Origin: Candidatus Woesearchaeota archaeon
GTDB lineage: Archaea; Nanobdellota; Nanobdellia; Woesearchaeales; DSVV01
DNA: 63,256 nucleotides
Reading direction: 5' to 3'
NCBI GenBank assembly: GCA_016192995.1
Contig: JACPTB010000003.1
Span: 1 to 63,256 of the forward strand
Shown here: positions 41,801 to 49,203 of the stretch, piece after piece
Layout of the letters: every line of letters starts with the position of its first letter
Position numbering within the stretch: the first letter of the stretch is position 1
Program-made: the position numbers and the translations under genes
The notes under the pieces: generated by a model
What the model was told of the DNA's origin: nothing
Database searches by the model: none
What the model saw: only the letters and a program-made list of their open reading frames with translations

Positions 41801-44800
41801 GTTAATAATGCTATTGACTGCTTTCCAACATCAGATGATGATTTTATTTCAATGCCTCCAACATTAATGCTATTCTTTGTATTGAACTCTAGTTTAGTGT
41901 CAGTAACTTCAACCAAACCTTCTTTGATTTTTGCTGTATCAAAAGAACTTCCTTTTACTGCTAATATTTGATCTGGTTCTCCTCTGACATTGTAAATCTG
42001 TATTGCCAATGGCTCGCCAAATTTGTTCGATGCAAGGATTTCATAAGATGGCTCTCCTGGCTTGGCATCTGATTTTGACTGAATGTTTTTTGAACTAAGA
42101 ACATCCGTTAATGAGTTATCTACTGATGCATATCTTTCACCTGAAACAGTTAATTTAGTGTTTGATACGCCTAAGCTTGTATGTTTTGCACCCAAAACAC
42201 TTTCTAAAGTATCCAAGCCATCATCAAGATGTGATGTGCCAGCTAATCTTCCTGATTGTTTTACCAAAGAAGGCATCAGAATTTCTTCGCCGCCAATTTC
42301 AGCAACATAAAATTTGAAAATATTTGCTGCAGTACTTTCTCCAACTACTTTTTCTACTGCACCTTCTAATATTTGTGTGTACGTAAATGGATTAAAAAAT
42401 CTCAATGACCCTTCAGTGATTGCATGAACAGCTTTTAAAGGCAATGCCGCAGTTTTAGATACTATATTCAATCCTGTTTTTGTAACTACATTTCCCGCAG
42501 TAGCACTTGCTGCTGCTGTTTTTTGGGAGATTGCTACTAATGTTTTAGCACCGGTGCTGGTAACAAAGCCAATTACACGAGAAGTTGCTTCCATTTCAAT
42601 TACTCCTTGTGGAGTAAAAAATGCATCAACATTAATGGGATTGCCAAACACTGAGATTTCAACTGGTTTGAAACTGCCCTGATAATCTGTTACGTAATCT
42701 GTTTTTACCGTATCTGGTTTAAACAAATTCTGACCATTGATGTCACGAGCCTGTGCAATTTGCTTTAAAACAAAAACAGCTTCATCTTGAGTTATTGACT
42801 TGCCCTTAAATGCATAAGCAGAAGCAATATCTTGTTCAGTTCTTAATCCAGCAATTTCATCATAGTTCAATCCAGACTCTGCTTTAATCTTTTTTATCTG
42901 ACCATATCCTTGTTCAAGATCATTGATTTCTGCAGCAATACGATTAATATCATTAATATCTTTGTTGTGACCAGCATTTTGATCTGCTATTGGTGTTGAT
43001 AATGCTTTTAATGCTGAAATCGCTCCACCATCATGTCCAAAAATACCCCCCACTTTCATCTTTTTTGTTAAATAATCTAAAGCAAACATCTTTTTGAGTT
43101 TAAGATCATTGTTTGCTGCAGCAATAGCACCTTCATAATACGCTTCAACTAATTGATCTGGTTTTGCAGCTGATGAAGCAAGATACATTCCTATTTGACT
43201 CACTGCACCTTTGAATTTAGCTTGTGATCCACCAAGAACATTTTTCTCTATATCAATTTCATCTTCACGTACTGCCCAAAATCCATCTTTATCAAACTGC
43301 AGTATATCACGTTCAACTTCATCAGTTAGTTTTTTATTGATAGTTTGAATGGCTATTTTTTGCGCTGAGAGCAAAGCTTGTTCAGGATCTTTAGTCCAGC
43401 CAGAAACAGGATCCAATGCTTTTTGTTGTTCTGCAAAGGTTAATGCCGTAACAGCCAAGTCATGGCTTAATGATTTATGCGCTTCAATTAACTCGTCTTC
43501 CGCATCACCAGGCACAAATAACATGTCATGCGCATGTTCATCTGATAATGATTGCAAAATCTCTTTATCAAGCCGCGCGTATATTTTTTCCAATGCTGCT
43601 TTTTTCTCTTCAATAAGCGCTAAATAAGGATGCTCCACTTTTTTTTCTAATGCTTCAATCAGTTTTTCCTGCTGATCAATTTCATTATCTGGAGCATCAT
43701 GTTCTTCTAATTGTTCTAAATGAGCTTCTGCTGCTTCTAAAGCAATTTCTGCCTGATATTTAGCACCTTGAGAATCAAGTTCTAGTTTCTGTTTTTGATC
43801 ATAAATTTTTTGAAGATCTTCTTCAGTGCAGGAACTAGCTCTGGTTAAACATGCAGCTTGAGAACTTCCTGCAACAGCTTCAATCTGAGATAATTCTATA
43901 AGACGGTCACGTACAGCACTCCGCACCTTATTTTCAAGGTTAGTTTTTGCTTCTGTAAGTTGCTGCAATTGATCTGCAGATAATTGTTTTTTAAGCTCTG
44001 GATCCATACCAATAGCTTGAAGAAGTGTGTTTAAATCACGCACGTGAAGGCCAGCTTTTTCCAAAGCAAGATCATCTAATATATCTTGGTATTGTGCGGT
44101 AACTTTGTCTTCTTGCTGAAGAATAACACGTAAGACTTTTTCTTTGCCTTGACTGCTTAAATAGTTCAAAGATTCAGTCGTAAGCTTCAATGCTGTGTTC
44201 GGATCAAATGAAGCAGCAAAACTAATCTTATCAACCACAAGAGAATCTACTGCATCTCGGTGTTTATCTGCCTGGTTGTTTAATTGTTGAATACGCTGCT
44301 GATATTCTTGAGAAGTAATTTCTCCTGCTTTTAATTGCGTTTCAAGCTCAAGTTTTGTTTGTGTTAAAACTGAAGCTGCAACTGTTTTTCTAAATTCCAA
44401 GACATCCAATAACGCTTTTTCATCAGCAGAATATTGATTAATTTCATTATATGATTGCTGTGATAAATAATCTGCTGTTTCTTTTTGCTTAGTATACTCC
44501 ATTTTTTTCTGGTTAATACCAGCAACAAGTGTGTCAATATAATCACTTTGATAAATTGCTGCATCAAGTTCCTGCAGATCTTCAAGAGTCATCTTTTTGA
44601 CTAACTCTGATTTAAGCAAATCTATAGCCCCTGCTGCTTCAACAGGCACCTCAACGCCATCTAGAACAACATATTCACCTGCTTTAGAATAGATACCAAC
44701 CAATTCTTTAAATGCTGCAATTTTTTCTTCAGGTGTTTTATAATTTTTGTCAACTAACATTGCCTTAAACGTATCCTTAAATGCATCAATGCGATCGCGG

Positions 44801-47800
44801 AGTTCAACAACATCACCAAATTTTCCTGCCTCTAAGCCGAGCGATTGCTGTTTTAATTGCTCAATAAGAATATATGTCTGATCAGTAGGCACTTTTGTTC
44901 GTTGGATTGCATTGAGGATTTCTGGCTTTGCTGAAACAGTTTCAAATAATGATTGTTTTCCCATGTCCCCAAATTGAGCAGCTAATTTAGTAATAAGGTA
45001 TTCAATTTCCTGTTCACGTTCAATATAAAGCTCTGATTTTTCTCCTTGGAGCAATTCACCTAAACGTTGATTTGATGATTTTAAATCTTGATATTGTGAA
45101 AACGTTACTTGATTGTAAGATTCAACTCCAGGATTAATAATTTGATCTTTCAAAGCATTTGAAAATGCACTATTTTTATCAAGCTCTTGCTGTATTTTTG
45201 CATCTGCATCAAAGTAAACTTTAGCTGCCAGATTCAAGGAATCTTTATCACCAAATTCTGCTAATCGCTGCGCCATTCCCTGTTTGCCGCCAAAAATATC
45301 CTGAACTCCTGAATAATAAATACCGTGAGCAGCTGCAATTTGCAAAGCAATTTTATCTCCTTGGAAGCCACCTTTGCTATACCCTATTGCTAACCGCTGT
45401 AGCTGTTCATTATACCATTGTTTGTAGTCTTCAGGAGAATCTTCAGATGGAGGAACTGCATCTTGGAGAGTTTTGACTGCTTCATTGTATTGCTTTGCTA
45501 ATTCCTGTTGTTTCTTTTGTTGACTAACCTGACCAAGATACTGATCTAATTGTTTTTTTGTTGTACCGAGAACTTTTGCCTGAGCATCTAATCCTTTAAT
45601 ACTTGCTATAACTACTTTTATTTTTTCTTTGCATCCTTGTATGGTCAAGTCTCCACAATCTATGCCATATCTTGATTTAAGATCAATTAATCCTTGTTTT
45701 TCAAGATCTTGTTTTGAAGGCAGTGATACTCCTGCAATTTCTACGCCAAGTCCTTCAACTAATGCAATTATTTGATCTACTTTTTGATTATCAGCATCTA
45801 CAAGTTCTTTAATCTGTTCTGGAGTTAATCCTAACTCAACTAATTGTTTTTTAGTCTCTGTTTCTGCTTTTATAAGATATTCTCTTGCCTTATATTTACT
45901 GCTCAAATCTTTCTGTTGTTGGTAAATATCAGCTAATTCGCTTAAAATATTGATATTTTTAGGATCATTAAATAATGCGCGCTCAAGGGCTGCTACTTTA
46001 TCTTCAGGTGCAACTACAAGCTGCGCTTCAAGTATTTCTGCCTGGCTTCGCTGTTTGCTGTAATCAGTTGCAAATTCTTCTTTTCTGGTTAATTCATTCA
46101 GTTGTGTCAAATAAAGTTCATTGTATTTTTGCGCATTTGCTTCATCACCAAGCGAAGCGTAATGTTGGCTAGCAACAGCCAATGAAGTTAAATCCTGATT
46201 TTCTTCCAATGCTGCCTGCACAATTGTTTCTCGAATGTCACCATTGACAATGTTTTGACTGCCTTGACTAAGCAGCGTTGAAGTTATTTTATTTAGTTCA
46301 ATTGGTGAAACGCCTTCTTGTGATAGCTTGCTTGCCACATCATCAACTTGTGCTTTAACACGAGCAATATATTCTTCAGCGGTTTCACCCGTTTGATACT
46401 CTAAATCTATGCCGCTTGCAGCTAACTGCACCATCTGGGGAATTAATGATGTTGCATAATCTTTGTTGACTGCATCCAATTTTTTATATGCAGACTTCAT
46501 CGCTGCAAGCGCTTGATCTGTTTTACCTTGATTAAACTGTGTTTTAGCTAATTCAACCAATGCTTGTCCAGCTAATTCTTCATCATCTGATTGAGTAACT
46601 GCAATAATAAGCTGCTGCGCTTCAGTATTTTTTCCCTGTTTAGCTAAAGCCATTGCTTTTTTATAGAGAAGAACTTCCATAGTAGTATCTGCTCCTCGAC
46701 CATCAGGATAATATTGCTGAATCAAACTGGCGATAAGATCTGATGCTTCCTGGTAAGAACCTTTTTCAAACAAGACATCTGCAATCTTTGACTGAACCAT
46801 CTTATTCAAGGCGGGATCATTAATTTGTTGATAAACATTCAAAGCATCATCATATTTCCCTTCAATAACTTTTTCATTTCCTGCTATCAATTTTTCAACA
46901 GCCAACCGTTTGTCGTCTGGTATTTTTCCAAGAAGGTATCCTTTAAATTGATCATTGAGAGCATGCAACGAATCATACGTGAATTGCAATCTAGCTAAAT
47001 CTTCTGGTTTGTATTGTTCACCAGTAAACTGTGTTGTTAATCGTGCAGTTTCAAGGATTTTAGCTCGGAATTGTACATATTGTTTTACTTTTTCATTAAT
47101 GCCATCCTCTCCCTGCACCAGCACAGCGTCAGATACAAAGCTATTTGCAGCTTTATCAAAGCTTGATGTCGTTAAACTAATAAATGCGTGGCTAAAATCA
47201 TTGACAACACTAACAATGCTTTCTTCCGGCTTGTGTGAAACAGGAATTATTTTCAAGCCGCCCTCGAATATATATTCGTCGTAATTTTTATTTAAATTAC
47301 GGAGCTGTTGATGACTTACTTTGGTTGCAACAATACCATCAGTTTTATCAAACAAGAAGTTCATAGTAAATACTTCGCCAGTTTTCTTGTCAATTTGCTG
47401 TGTTGTAGTTTCGAGAAGATTCTTAACATTGTTATCATTATGATCAACAATAATAGTTGGCTGGGTATCTTTTAAGCCAGCATCATAAAATAACATAGTT
47501 CCTTTATCTTTTGGATCAAATGTTTGTGTTATTAATGTACCTTCAAGTACTTTTCCTGCATCAATGGAGCCTTGACCAAGCGATGAAATTTCTTTGCCAT
47601 CTTGAGTTACAAACACAGCATTTTTAGGAATACTATTATAGGTTTTCTTAAGAAGCTCAAGACGAGCATCCAATGCAAATAAACAAGTATCTTTAGTAGC
47701 ACAGCTTACACGATATTTTTTCTGCACTGCTGCTTGAATACAAGATGATTTATCATTGATATTGCAGGTAACTTCATATTCTTCTTGAATATCAATCGCT

Positions 47801-49203
47801 GACATCAATCCCAACTGTTCAAATTCCTTTCCAGCTTCTTCACGCCTAAACTCGTAAGCTCCTCTAATGTGCATGTAATCTGCTAAATCCAAGCCTTTAG
47901 CTTGCAGGGTTTTGCCTTGAATAAAAACAGTTCTTGCTTCTCCTTCAATGCCATATATTTTATCATTGCGTTGTTCATTCCCAAGCTCAAAATAACTTTC
48001 TTTTCCCTGCAATACAACTTGGCTGGCTTTAGTATTAGCGATAATCGCGTCAAATGTCCCTGATATCTTTTGTGAACTAAATTCAGGTGATGCTGGCGTA
48101 TATACCATCTCTGCTTGTTTACCTTCAATTCTGGTTATTTCTTTTGTCCCTGACTTAAAATAGAATTGTACAGATCCAACAACATTACCTTGTAAAACAC
48201 CCTGTTCATCGCCAGTTTTGAATGCTGCGCCGCTCTGCAGTTCAAGACGATCTTTTTTAACAATAACTTTTGTTTTTTCACCCTGATGAATGGTAACTTC
48301 AACACCATTAATGATGGCTTTTGTAGCGTCAGGCGAGATTAATACTGAGTTTCCAATGTTATCAACATAAATATCTGTTCCTCCCTGCACGAGACTTATC
48401 TTCTTTCCACCAGTTAACGTGATTTCTACTCCCAAAGTTCCGTCAGCTTTTTTAACAAGATCAACGCTTTGCGCAACACCGGAAACTTTTTTGCAGTCGT
48501 TGTCGCAGATGACAAAACCCTTTGCAATACTTCCATCAGGGAGCTGTTTTTCAACTGCTGAAATTACACCTTTAAAACCAGCAGCTACGTCAGCAGCTAT
48601 ACCTCTCAAGCGTAGTTGGCATTTAAATTCAATATCTTGCCTCAATGAAGGACAGGGAGCTTTATAATCTTTGAAATATAATCCATCTTGACGAGAATAA
48701 TGAACTCCTCCTTGCAATACAAAAGTAGCTTTTGACGCACCAGGAATTAATTTATTTAATACAGCATTAACTGTAGCTTGGTTCAGTTTGGTTATGTCTC
48801 CAACTTTTTCAAGATTTTCTCCTTCATTATACCATAATTGCTTTTCACTGAGATATTGTTTTTGTGTATCAGTTAATCGTAGTACATCAACGTTATCAAC
48901 AGGAATTTTGCTGACGATAGTATTCGGAACCAGCTCTTGTTTTACTTTTTCCCAGGGAACACTTGGATCATTAATGATTTGATCCCATGGAACAGTATTG
49001 TAATTGATAGATTCCCACGGTACGCTCCCATAATTGCCTTTTAATTGATTCCACGTTTGAAGATTATTGTAGCTATCTGGATTATTAAAATCTATTTTTG
49101 GAGGATCAGCAGCCAAAATACTTGAAGCTATCACCAGCGTGATCATTAAGTAAATCTCAAGCAAACTAATTCTCTTTTTCCACTTCAAGCTTAGCAAACT
49201 CAC
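26743..49203 (-). CDS. Giant multi-domain HEAT-repeat membrane protein (7,486 aa)
   Basis: It starts with GTG overlapping the previous stop (TAGTG) and has a signal peptide (to about residue 31, SSILA). Approximate order: three VPW[ED] repeats (59-95); a beta-rich region (100-600); TPR-like repeats (770-1130); a long coiled coil (1150-2250); a Pro-rich linker (2725-2780); HEAT repeats; membrane helices (about 2990-3040); HEAT (3040-4430) with further linkers; a Pro-rich linker (4430-4480); HEAT; membrane helices (4715-4790); HEAT (4820-5400); a membrane cluster (6005-6145); a Lys/Ala/Pro linker (about 6400-6450); membrane helices (6475-6545 and 6910-6935); HELSH (His7036), a putative metallopeptidase; and HEAT to the end. 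It is probably an envelope protein acting in contact with other cells or in surface assembly; that role is inference. The last gene of a three-gene operon, it has normal coding over 22 kb. Confidence 0.85.
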   Translation of the reverse strand: MSLLSLKWKKRISLLEIYLMITLVIASSILAADPPKIDFNNPDSYNNLQTWNQLKGNYGSVPWESINYNTVPWDQIINDPSVPWEKVKQELVPNTIVSKIPVDNVDVLRLTDTQKQYLSEKQLWYNEGENLEKVGDITKLNQATVNAVLNKLIPGASKATFVLQGGVHYSRQDGLYFKDYKAPCPSLRQDIEFKCQLRLRGIAADVAAGFKGVISAVEKQLPDGSIAKGFVICDNDCKKVSGVAQSVDLVKKADGTLGVEITLTGGKKISLVQGGTDIYVDNIGNSVLISPDATKAIINGVEVTIHQGEKTKVIVKKDRLELQSGAAFKTGDEQGVLQGNVVGSVQFYFKSGTKEITRIEGKQAEMVYTPASPEFSSQKISGTFDAIIANTKASQVVLQGKESYFELGNEQRNDKIYGIEGEARTVFIQGKTLQAKGLDLADYMHIRGAYEFRREEAGKEFEQLGLMSAIDIQEEYEVTCNINDKSSCIQAAVQKKYRVSCATKDTCLFALDARLELLKKTYNSIPKNAVFVTQDGKEISSLGQGSIDAGKVLEGTLITQTFDPKDKGTMLFYDAGLKDTQPTIIVDHNDNNVKNLLETTTQQIDKKTGEVFTMNFLFDKTDGIVATKVSHQQLRNLNKNYDEYIFEGGLKIIPVSHKPEESIVSVVNDFSHAFISLTTSSFDKAANSFVSDAVLVQGEDGINEKVKQYVQFRAKILETARLTTQFTGEQYKPEDLARLQFTYDSLHALNDQFKGYLLGKIPDDKRLAVEKLIAGNEKVIEGKYDDALNVYQQINDPALNKMVQSKIADVLFEKGSYQEASDLIASLIQQYYPDGRGADTTMEVLLYKKAMALAKQGKNTEAQQLIIAVTQSDDEELAGQALVELAKTQFNQGKTDQALAAMKSAYKKLDAVNKDYATSLIPQMVQLAASGIDLEYQTGETAEEYIARVKAQVDDVASKLSQEGVSPIELNKITSTLLSQGSQNIVNGDIRETIVQAALEENQDLTSLAVASQHYASLGDEANAQKYNELYLTQLNELTRKEEFATDYSKQRSQAEILEAQLVVAPEDKVAALERALFNDPKNINILSELADIYQQQKDLSSKYKAREYLIKAETETKKQLVELGLTPEQIKELVDADNQKVDQIIALVEGLGVEIAGVSLPSKQDLEKQGLIDLKSRYGIDCGDLTIQGCKEKIKVVIASIKGLDAQAKVLGTTKKQLDQYLGQVSQQKKQQELAKQYNEAVKTLQDAVPPSEDSPEDYKQWYNEQLQRLAIGYSKGGFQGDKIALQIAAAHGIYYSGVQDIFGGKQGMAQRLAEFGDKDSLNLAAKVYFDADAKIQQELDKNSAFSNALKDQIINPGVESYNQVTFSQYQDLKSSNQRLGELLQGEKSELYIEREQEIEYLITKLAAQFGDMGKQSLFETVSAKPEILNAIQRTKVPTDQTYILIEQLKQQSLGLEAGKFGDVVELRDRIDAFKDTFKAMLVDKNYKTPEEKIAAFKELVGIYSKAGEYVVLDGVEVPVEAAGAIDLLKSELVKKMTLEDLQELDAAIYQSDYIDTLVAGINQKKMEYTKQKETADYLSQQSYNEINQYSADEKALLDVLEFRKTVAASVLTQTKLELETQLKAGEITSQEYQQRIQQLNNQADKHRDAVDSLVVDKISFAASFDPNTALKLTTESLNYLSSQGKEKVLRVILQQEDKVTAQYQDILDDLALEKAGLHVRDLNTLLQAIGMDPELKKQLSADQLQQLTEAKTNLENKVRSAVRDRLIELSQIEAVAGSSQAACLTRASSCTEEDLQKIYDQKQKLELDSQGAKYQAEIALEAAEAHLEQLEEHDAPDNEIDQQEKLIEALEKKVEHPYLALIEEKKAALEKIYARLDKEILQSLSDEHAHDMLFVPGDAEDELIEAHKSLSHDLAVTALTFAEQQKALDPVSGWTKDPEQALLSAQKIAIQTINKKLTDEVERDILQFDKDGFWAVREDEIDIEKNVLGGSQAKFKGAVSQIGMYLASSAAKPDQLVEAYYEGAIAAANNDLKLKKMFALDYLTKKMKVGGIFGHDGGAISALKALSTPIADQNAGHNKDINDINRIAAEINDLEQGYGQIKKIKAESGLNYDEIAGLRTEQDIASAYAFKGKSITQDEAVFVLKQIAQARDINGQNLFKPDTVKTDYVTDYQGSFKPVEISVFGNPINVDAFFTPQGVIEMEATSRVIGFVTSTGAKTLVAISQKTAAASATAGNVVTKTGLNIVSKTAALPLKAVHAITEGSLRFFNPFTYTQILEGAVEKVVGESTAANIFKFYVAEIGGEEILMPSLVKQSGRLAGTSHLDDGLDTLESVLGAKHTSLGVSNTKLTVSGERYASVDNSLTDVLSSKNIQSKSDAKPGEPSYEILASNKFGEPLAIQIYNVRGEPDQILAVKGSSFDTAKIKEGLVEVTDTKLEFNTKNSINVGGIEIKSSSDVGKQSIALLTSADINKYREKYEAVNAESGIKLHEVTATTADGGTVKGYFYNNDPAQGLIIQTTAEQVRKLPTITSLTVTSGAETGTVALDSKVTTTKESLKQALLAAASQDSLLENSLKSKKAPADFGDLIKAKFWKYQTPEEQGAEVMIEEILSKSKGSARELLVALRDEYGILTVDLESKVSHPVLDSMIEQAKKNLPVENKALDAQLKSVQDIKQDPSKLSSAHYALRKTIADMQKAQGLSQEKTLLVMEQVLNQQIESINELLVSEPEKPGPQPTVPAPSPVTPSTTPPTILPPPIQPVPPTQPVIPAAVVAPATKPEVQPSVTAPVIDPLVQQHITTLQTTDNIFSLNSAMDALVALTDRQGIEQAVEPLFAALGHSSPVMRQRAAKTVGELVQKGVIAPETALAKLEPLRKDPAQQVRITAVNTISNVEAIKAQRESSVVVGVEKEEPLVALQTTGTSGVAQDLAKEAQKSGLEKVIPITSGIVTTEAPVVAEEKPVEGEVPEIPSTEVVQEAGPPTTFSGRITLAVLTASAAIGSALGLKTEGALEIAVQTGSTFGLSGRNWLILGLSFVTAGLIALGILIFKYGSIGDGIETLRTKLIISRYNQNSDRFIRNRVLLRDLNRKGITHINNIDIDHLTDPTETAESKVAYELSILNLFTLDDITEQVYDALRLKHSDDNINARIHEILYDNNPTTRAVAAQELSTPRITRGLQLDENGYEAERYAVLGPLLGAALLDPDENVREVARNSLARLRVLPGFRTVIQRLLPTEFPKKDIYTIKIRISALISALYQADGIEERIFWLQSNLQNLKTNADVELVSASIYALTALADKLTDGQVEEIINSLRIILMSRKLVGIRYYAALFINRFSFTQTTEGNPLRHLSPEKAAEFIPLLEALETDMESLTPKEEYEVPRSNVIGIRQRLEQLQTLTPTSTLPPVARALAYLTSSITHEPTGLYSLQRLAAKKQEGLESTVDIIIAQMPLIVDDDSNVLIDTLQTYVDNGIITSEALAAKLQEPFDALSAGTKKTAFEEFIVTLKETRVVPVSVAPSETPGLLEKPEIPVAAPEAVEISDSFGAFLFTPIPTTPLPLDTEEVIVDDEATRKARIADVNKGLRSRGVPRPEELPSAAAPILAEAEVVAAAVPVDQTAGLTEQELAGIEELPPGEFTEVEPKLPSLRPGPGNIDEYIYRITKLDAELKAKDNPSDVVETVYDEGLNAIETLAEASRIAGAEKAIKPLLGIAANTKLTGIDAATRRKAIQTLHALRRLVWPAGSVEVLEGLTDPDVGAEVKAVLDDIKKAQIEVVTPPTPTPPLAAPPAKAPELTTADTFAALLTDLKSDSDIVAINAINQLASNPDSRAIQPLLDLTYSRTASLEVKKAAVAVLGSFEKLPWPQGTLARLAALVRNNELAQGAKDSLGLLGQEKVELAVEELIKIMDTKIRQDIIAVAIIAVAEVIEQLYSFEETDAAKDKLTEIVLDPQQYPRVKLAAYKALLKISRENGVFEIEIEAYNIGTKLLQQESAGTLPALETPVRPEVDIPPYELERPKPFEKLNRVVADLLRELTKNHQSTAAADGSTTYPAENFPQLDGYKVPTTPQSITGTIVPLLSSIQSAKDKAQLRLLVYPLIASIARDQRADQKQAKINLLNGIIAVDSSLKGFISAAAKDLGVTLGVGQQTGLYVDILNLQQADGTLTLKVQQAVAILSPAVKDSFAIETAVTQLANEGIGEKIKETVVTETGRPLQPDIETVRPVLEILGVTTIDQAVSKLKSALIASRSSEELSAALRGIVKLKDLPETDALNSELERIIKDENNLYHPLIRLQAYETLEQTAQHGGELLPIQPKISLLADRLKARESQLPPVPHPLVEDILLGIQAYIQSNQPPELAVKPNDVPAIRKMADELQPVVAAGKKEDLKLLVTPLLIAYASNEKHTAYISILNALILADPSLQSYIQQKARELRLTLTLVTVQTPSLPPVTSTIPPTPPPTVPPSAPAQSTTPSAPAPAPPSAPAKQTGQPSQASATLRTLPTDAKAEDRDTYEISISTGNEVEAIEALYKLAAVKNRYDIGFLLSRVSVGNIPAAVKVEIIKVLGDHYNDYEWPVDRMRHLWGQRNVPELKDAAIESFAKLSTTDLKELSEYAWFMLRGTEKIQFQIESISILKDTALLLSARNENIVGLKTKLRAIIEERFHDSKVHDAAQQALDAIDAAESGRSSEELGISTSPPEISEPGFDFGVDTNPFVDLTPPPTLPKKGGGGGFGGSGPAIVGIALAMGVSLIARLAGADELAEEIEQNGISGTTVRIILFGLFLTIVTIPVIGYVKDKYGTIANAYYAFRLNRVFKEKNKLYPEPKERIDRNVALLKELQNKKLASASDDDIKDYESKARPAAALGNNIDEYLYLVELYSAGKISSQVLRRLLPESTNPAIQTGIKDLDSRDPHEQYSAIRTLESTQSNHQDHSLVAAHLLLTALADTSDSMRSSAARVFQAQNMQGVLPKIIQFFADAETGRLPGAERRYEFIGNVVTHDNNYDFAALKPQLIAAAADTTKSMNERVATLRALDYLGLSADELQQIYPFIKEIVTSGTGGQINAVIIFVGRNSILSNLSEGQVHELLSLSLTQFKDKGSLDLALLLSLLIGRAGNTDETQRIIPELITLLNQGQPVENLLYILGSMLNIQGIEAVVLEFEPLTTTDDKTVLKALIGLVNQLHQVQGMDRYIPFLIEQLDHKDGHVRQLAGYALTEYAGFTQANNALSKLDDLRKNDQDEYAKSAAERAYTAITGRHNAGTQVGPTTPQTTPSFGPQIPTSEGPVKQDRDSLYRTIETGNPADAVNALVDLASDKESRDIDVLLSMLKNNRILPRVKRAIIRVLGRDYREFSWSDEQLREIMRFAAIPSLGQTVLQAVNDLGHEKKTTMVTLLTTKLSDQTQNIRINAASILQALAPFAETDAAKDALQARINKADEVKQVRDAATAALNAINTRQPFIASDVGLPTRRQPAPSSQTPQGQVRLIVAIAGVKAEDGNVNPQMTAAITTLTSGNVYEAALQLSQTITQPAVPSPQAPQGAAPVTTPSPAAQPVSHDASQLKTKQEQHDVARLNQLRNTGYRSVVDALHAFDVAEISSYFTAEEVAELERLIGSKNRDAILTSDEIVLLEYHTRTKGDIQIPKLFGIDKEKTAALKRKLQSAGIYSINGIVAQLNHQLTGIPLEQRRQIKKLVGGTGATLTLEDILKFNLYRRAHGIVVEDDRIDERKEGSHYQKTRVSELQQRQLTSLEAVLGTESYVALLETPLFRSPSALDEMLPGKTAITVDAIQTILETHIHHAQQREHDDQYHLAIQALEHYLGLGLEYGRDIVYAQLSQYYNTLGMQEVSSHYEELSKKAAPTQEAIRAIAPRQPYTEKPFDNERTITGIEPEADLEPIAEDSKESDKLEAYGLTLNPGQISLGIEKITLNDRWYNRLGRWLIARVGIKTPEYTVTINAHPSVFDKEGKAARRLKRIAENLVRLEEINGKEDPTLLGLTKPGNKWSVEEAEETLNKAAPTKLRSVFSGWGKSALIVGGLFVADYILPGIMSAFGMDASTWYAKTAGVEGSLESVGSAALGKTLLGHILGGNYVVLSIIALTAASFSVGNILAFGFLALLGNVIGFTSGKILLIAGARVMVGPILKWLAGKISKKTIRKTPAYTIQVRTSKQNMANDKENKIKEKFSTWFIPFRTRRFSFRTGQFSEEGVQFDNAQVPVLGADQLALEVNRQLVLRDTIDPRTLPGLRVGKKVRPVQTEPPTKWINWMSKFRILGSRSILLPILALTGLLFTKSDSRFVLLEETLPVEDKIEQVKPKTIQPRSAEQETKRAFERRGIEQSTALLAQNEIQEKITQSQSDEITNAEKIPLLEKVVRIATEMLADSSVSEGDRTYFKAQRKYAEDKLAALKETTPAAESPAKTEPQAPAKAKPTAKPAEEKPDFEAPTVKPKAPPKAKPKPAEDKPDFSKAGVQDVDVEVAQVQPVLSQPVKNTIGAVTAGLVGLGILLAPAGAAASTGAGGVAAAGASTGVWTTIVAVASNPVTWIVVGALAIGGGIWWWLNRKIAKSSTSITETEAKQLALSVLKLKKNDQGFLSANFGPKAPGDKHLTDKEVSDLTALPSPILRLQYLLTHGFSVNDVAIRAGGLPAVAISEGEDGEEVDETADRASRQQRINKLVAPLLDGYSNVYGISPDVAPQIIHDLALADDPNSVLDILEKNKIIRDRQVSILGALINADLITLSRDELYLQLYDMSLDELASNFRDLPSGILSELLRQPPVNRLLFLERKSSYQLLGIYLFANRRDQLPVSLEMLAKTISDGMPFEDGLLNQRKLQQRLENKQLRFGDRFYVGYVDQSEILPEGAETAVTSIVYAKTWMTYYGGTDFVDDNGNKIPLSKIAYAEQYGRISLFKRIFSKYNPYAVILKIGLVALSVLGVLIIWIIAAPRRIDLPSSKTAVVDVSVTVDSPSSLADNVIGGQLTQDEFEKALDYLQKRFKAYPRGFLSVHLKNIKLLKNIRLNGQSAGGFQSGDTFYVDYNSLFTDNNIIYSVLDHELSHAVVRERLAMLYYYGTEPEFAGQSKQTIIHNLLELVKKLGTGNSAVLLYDVLNDGTILDTVSVYYTLSDGTVQKASYTSEIIQELTDAGYEIDDLTQFIDNAETAAANELWKNSLKGGLWIEANPHQQDDYVASWPYNGYGSFFIDERLDTFFSAYGKNGLLDDIATASESMFQNLYLATLRGLKHPALGKKLELLKNIYMRSSSLLIDEQDIETMMIESARKLVPNLVAKYENQGSEVLREALLTPSEYIPALIESALDRSNPDVQANAIQALGLLQTREAVAELLELLDSDDTDQETKRLVIEALGRIGSNYYANQYLTIEALIDLLGGTHTAEVAIALGRIGDFSALYPLSQAMASAENEQQRTAIAAALSAMPFDLADADETLLVSSLETYDQLHGGQLAELRKLKQRPEILFTHHPQLTDEQKVMLLKLGITASDSARYDAA

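Noticed and set aside
21876-49203. Shadow frames opposite the giant gene (for example near 29048-29479 and 34829-35224)
   Set aside because: They mirror low-complexity and helical codons of the minus-strand gene, have no ribosome sites or TATA boxes and give Ser/Asn/Leu-rich protein without motifs.
26743-49203. Non-ribosomal peptide or polyketide synthase as an explanation for the giant gene
   Set aside because: No adenylation, condensation, carrier or ketosynthase motif is visible; the content is TPR, coiled coil, HEAT and membrane segments.
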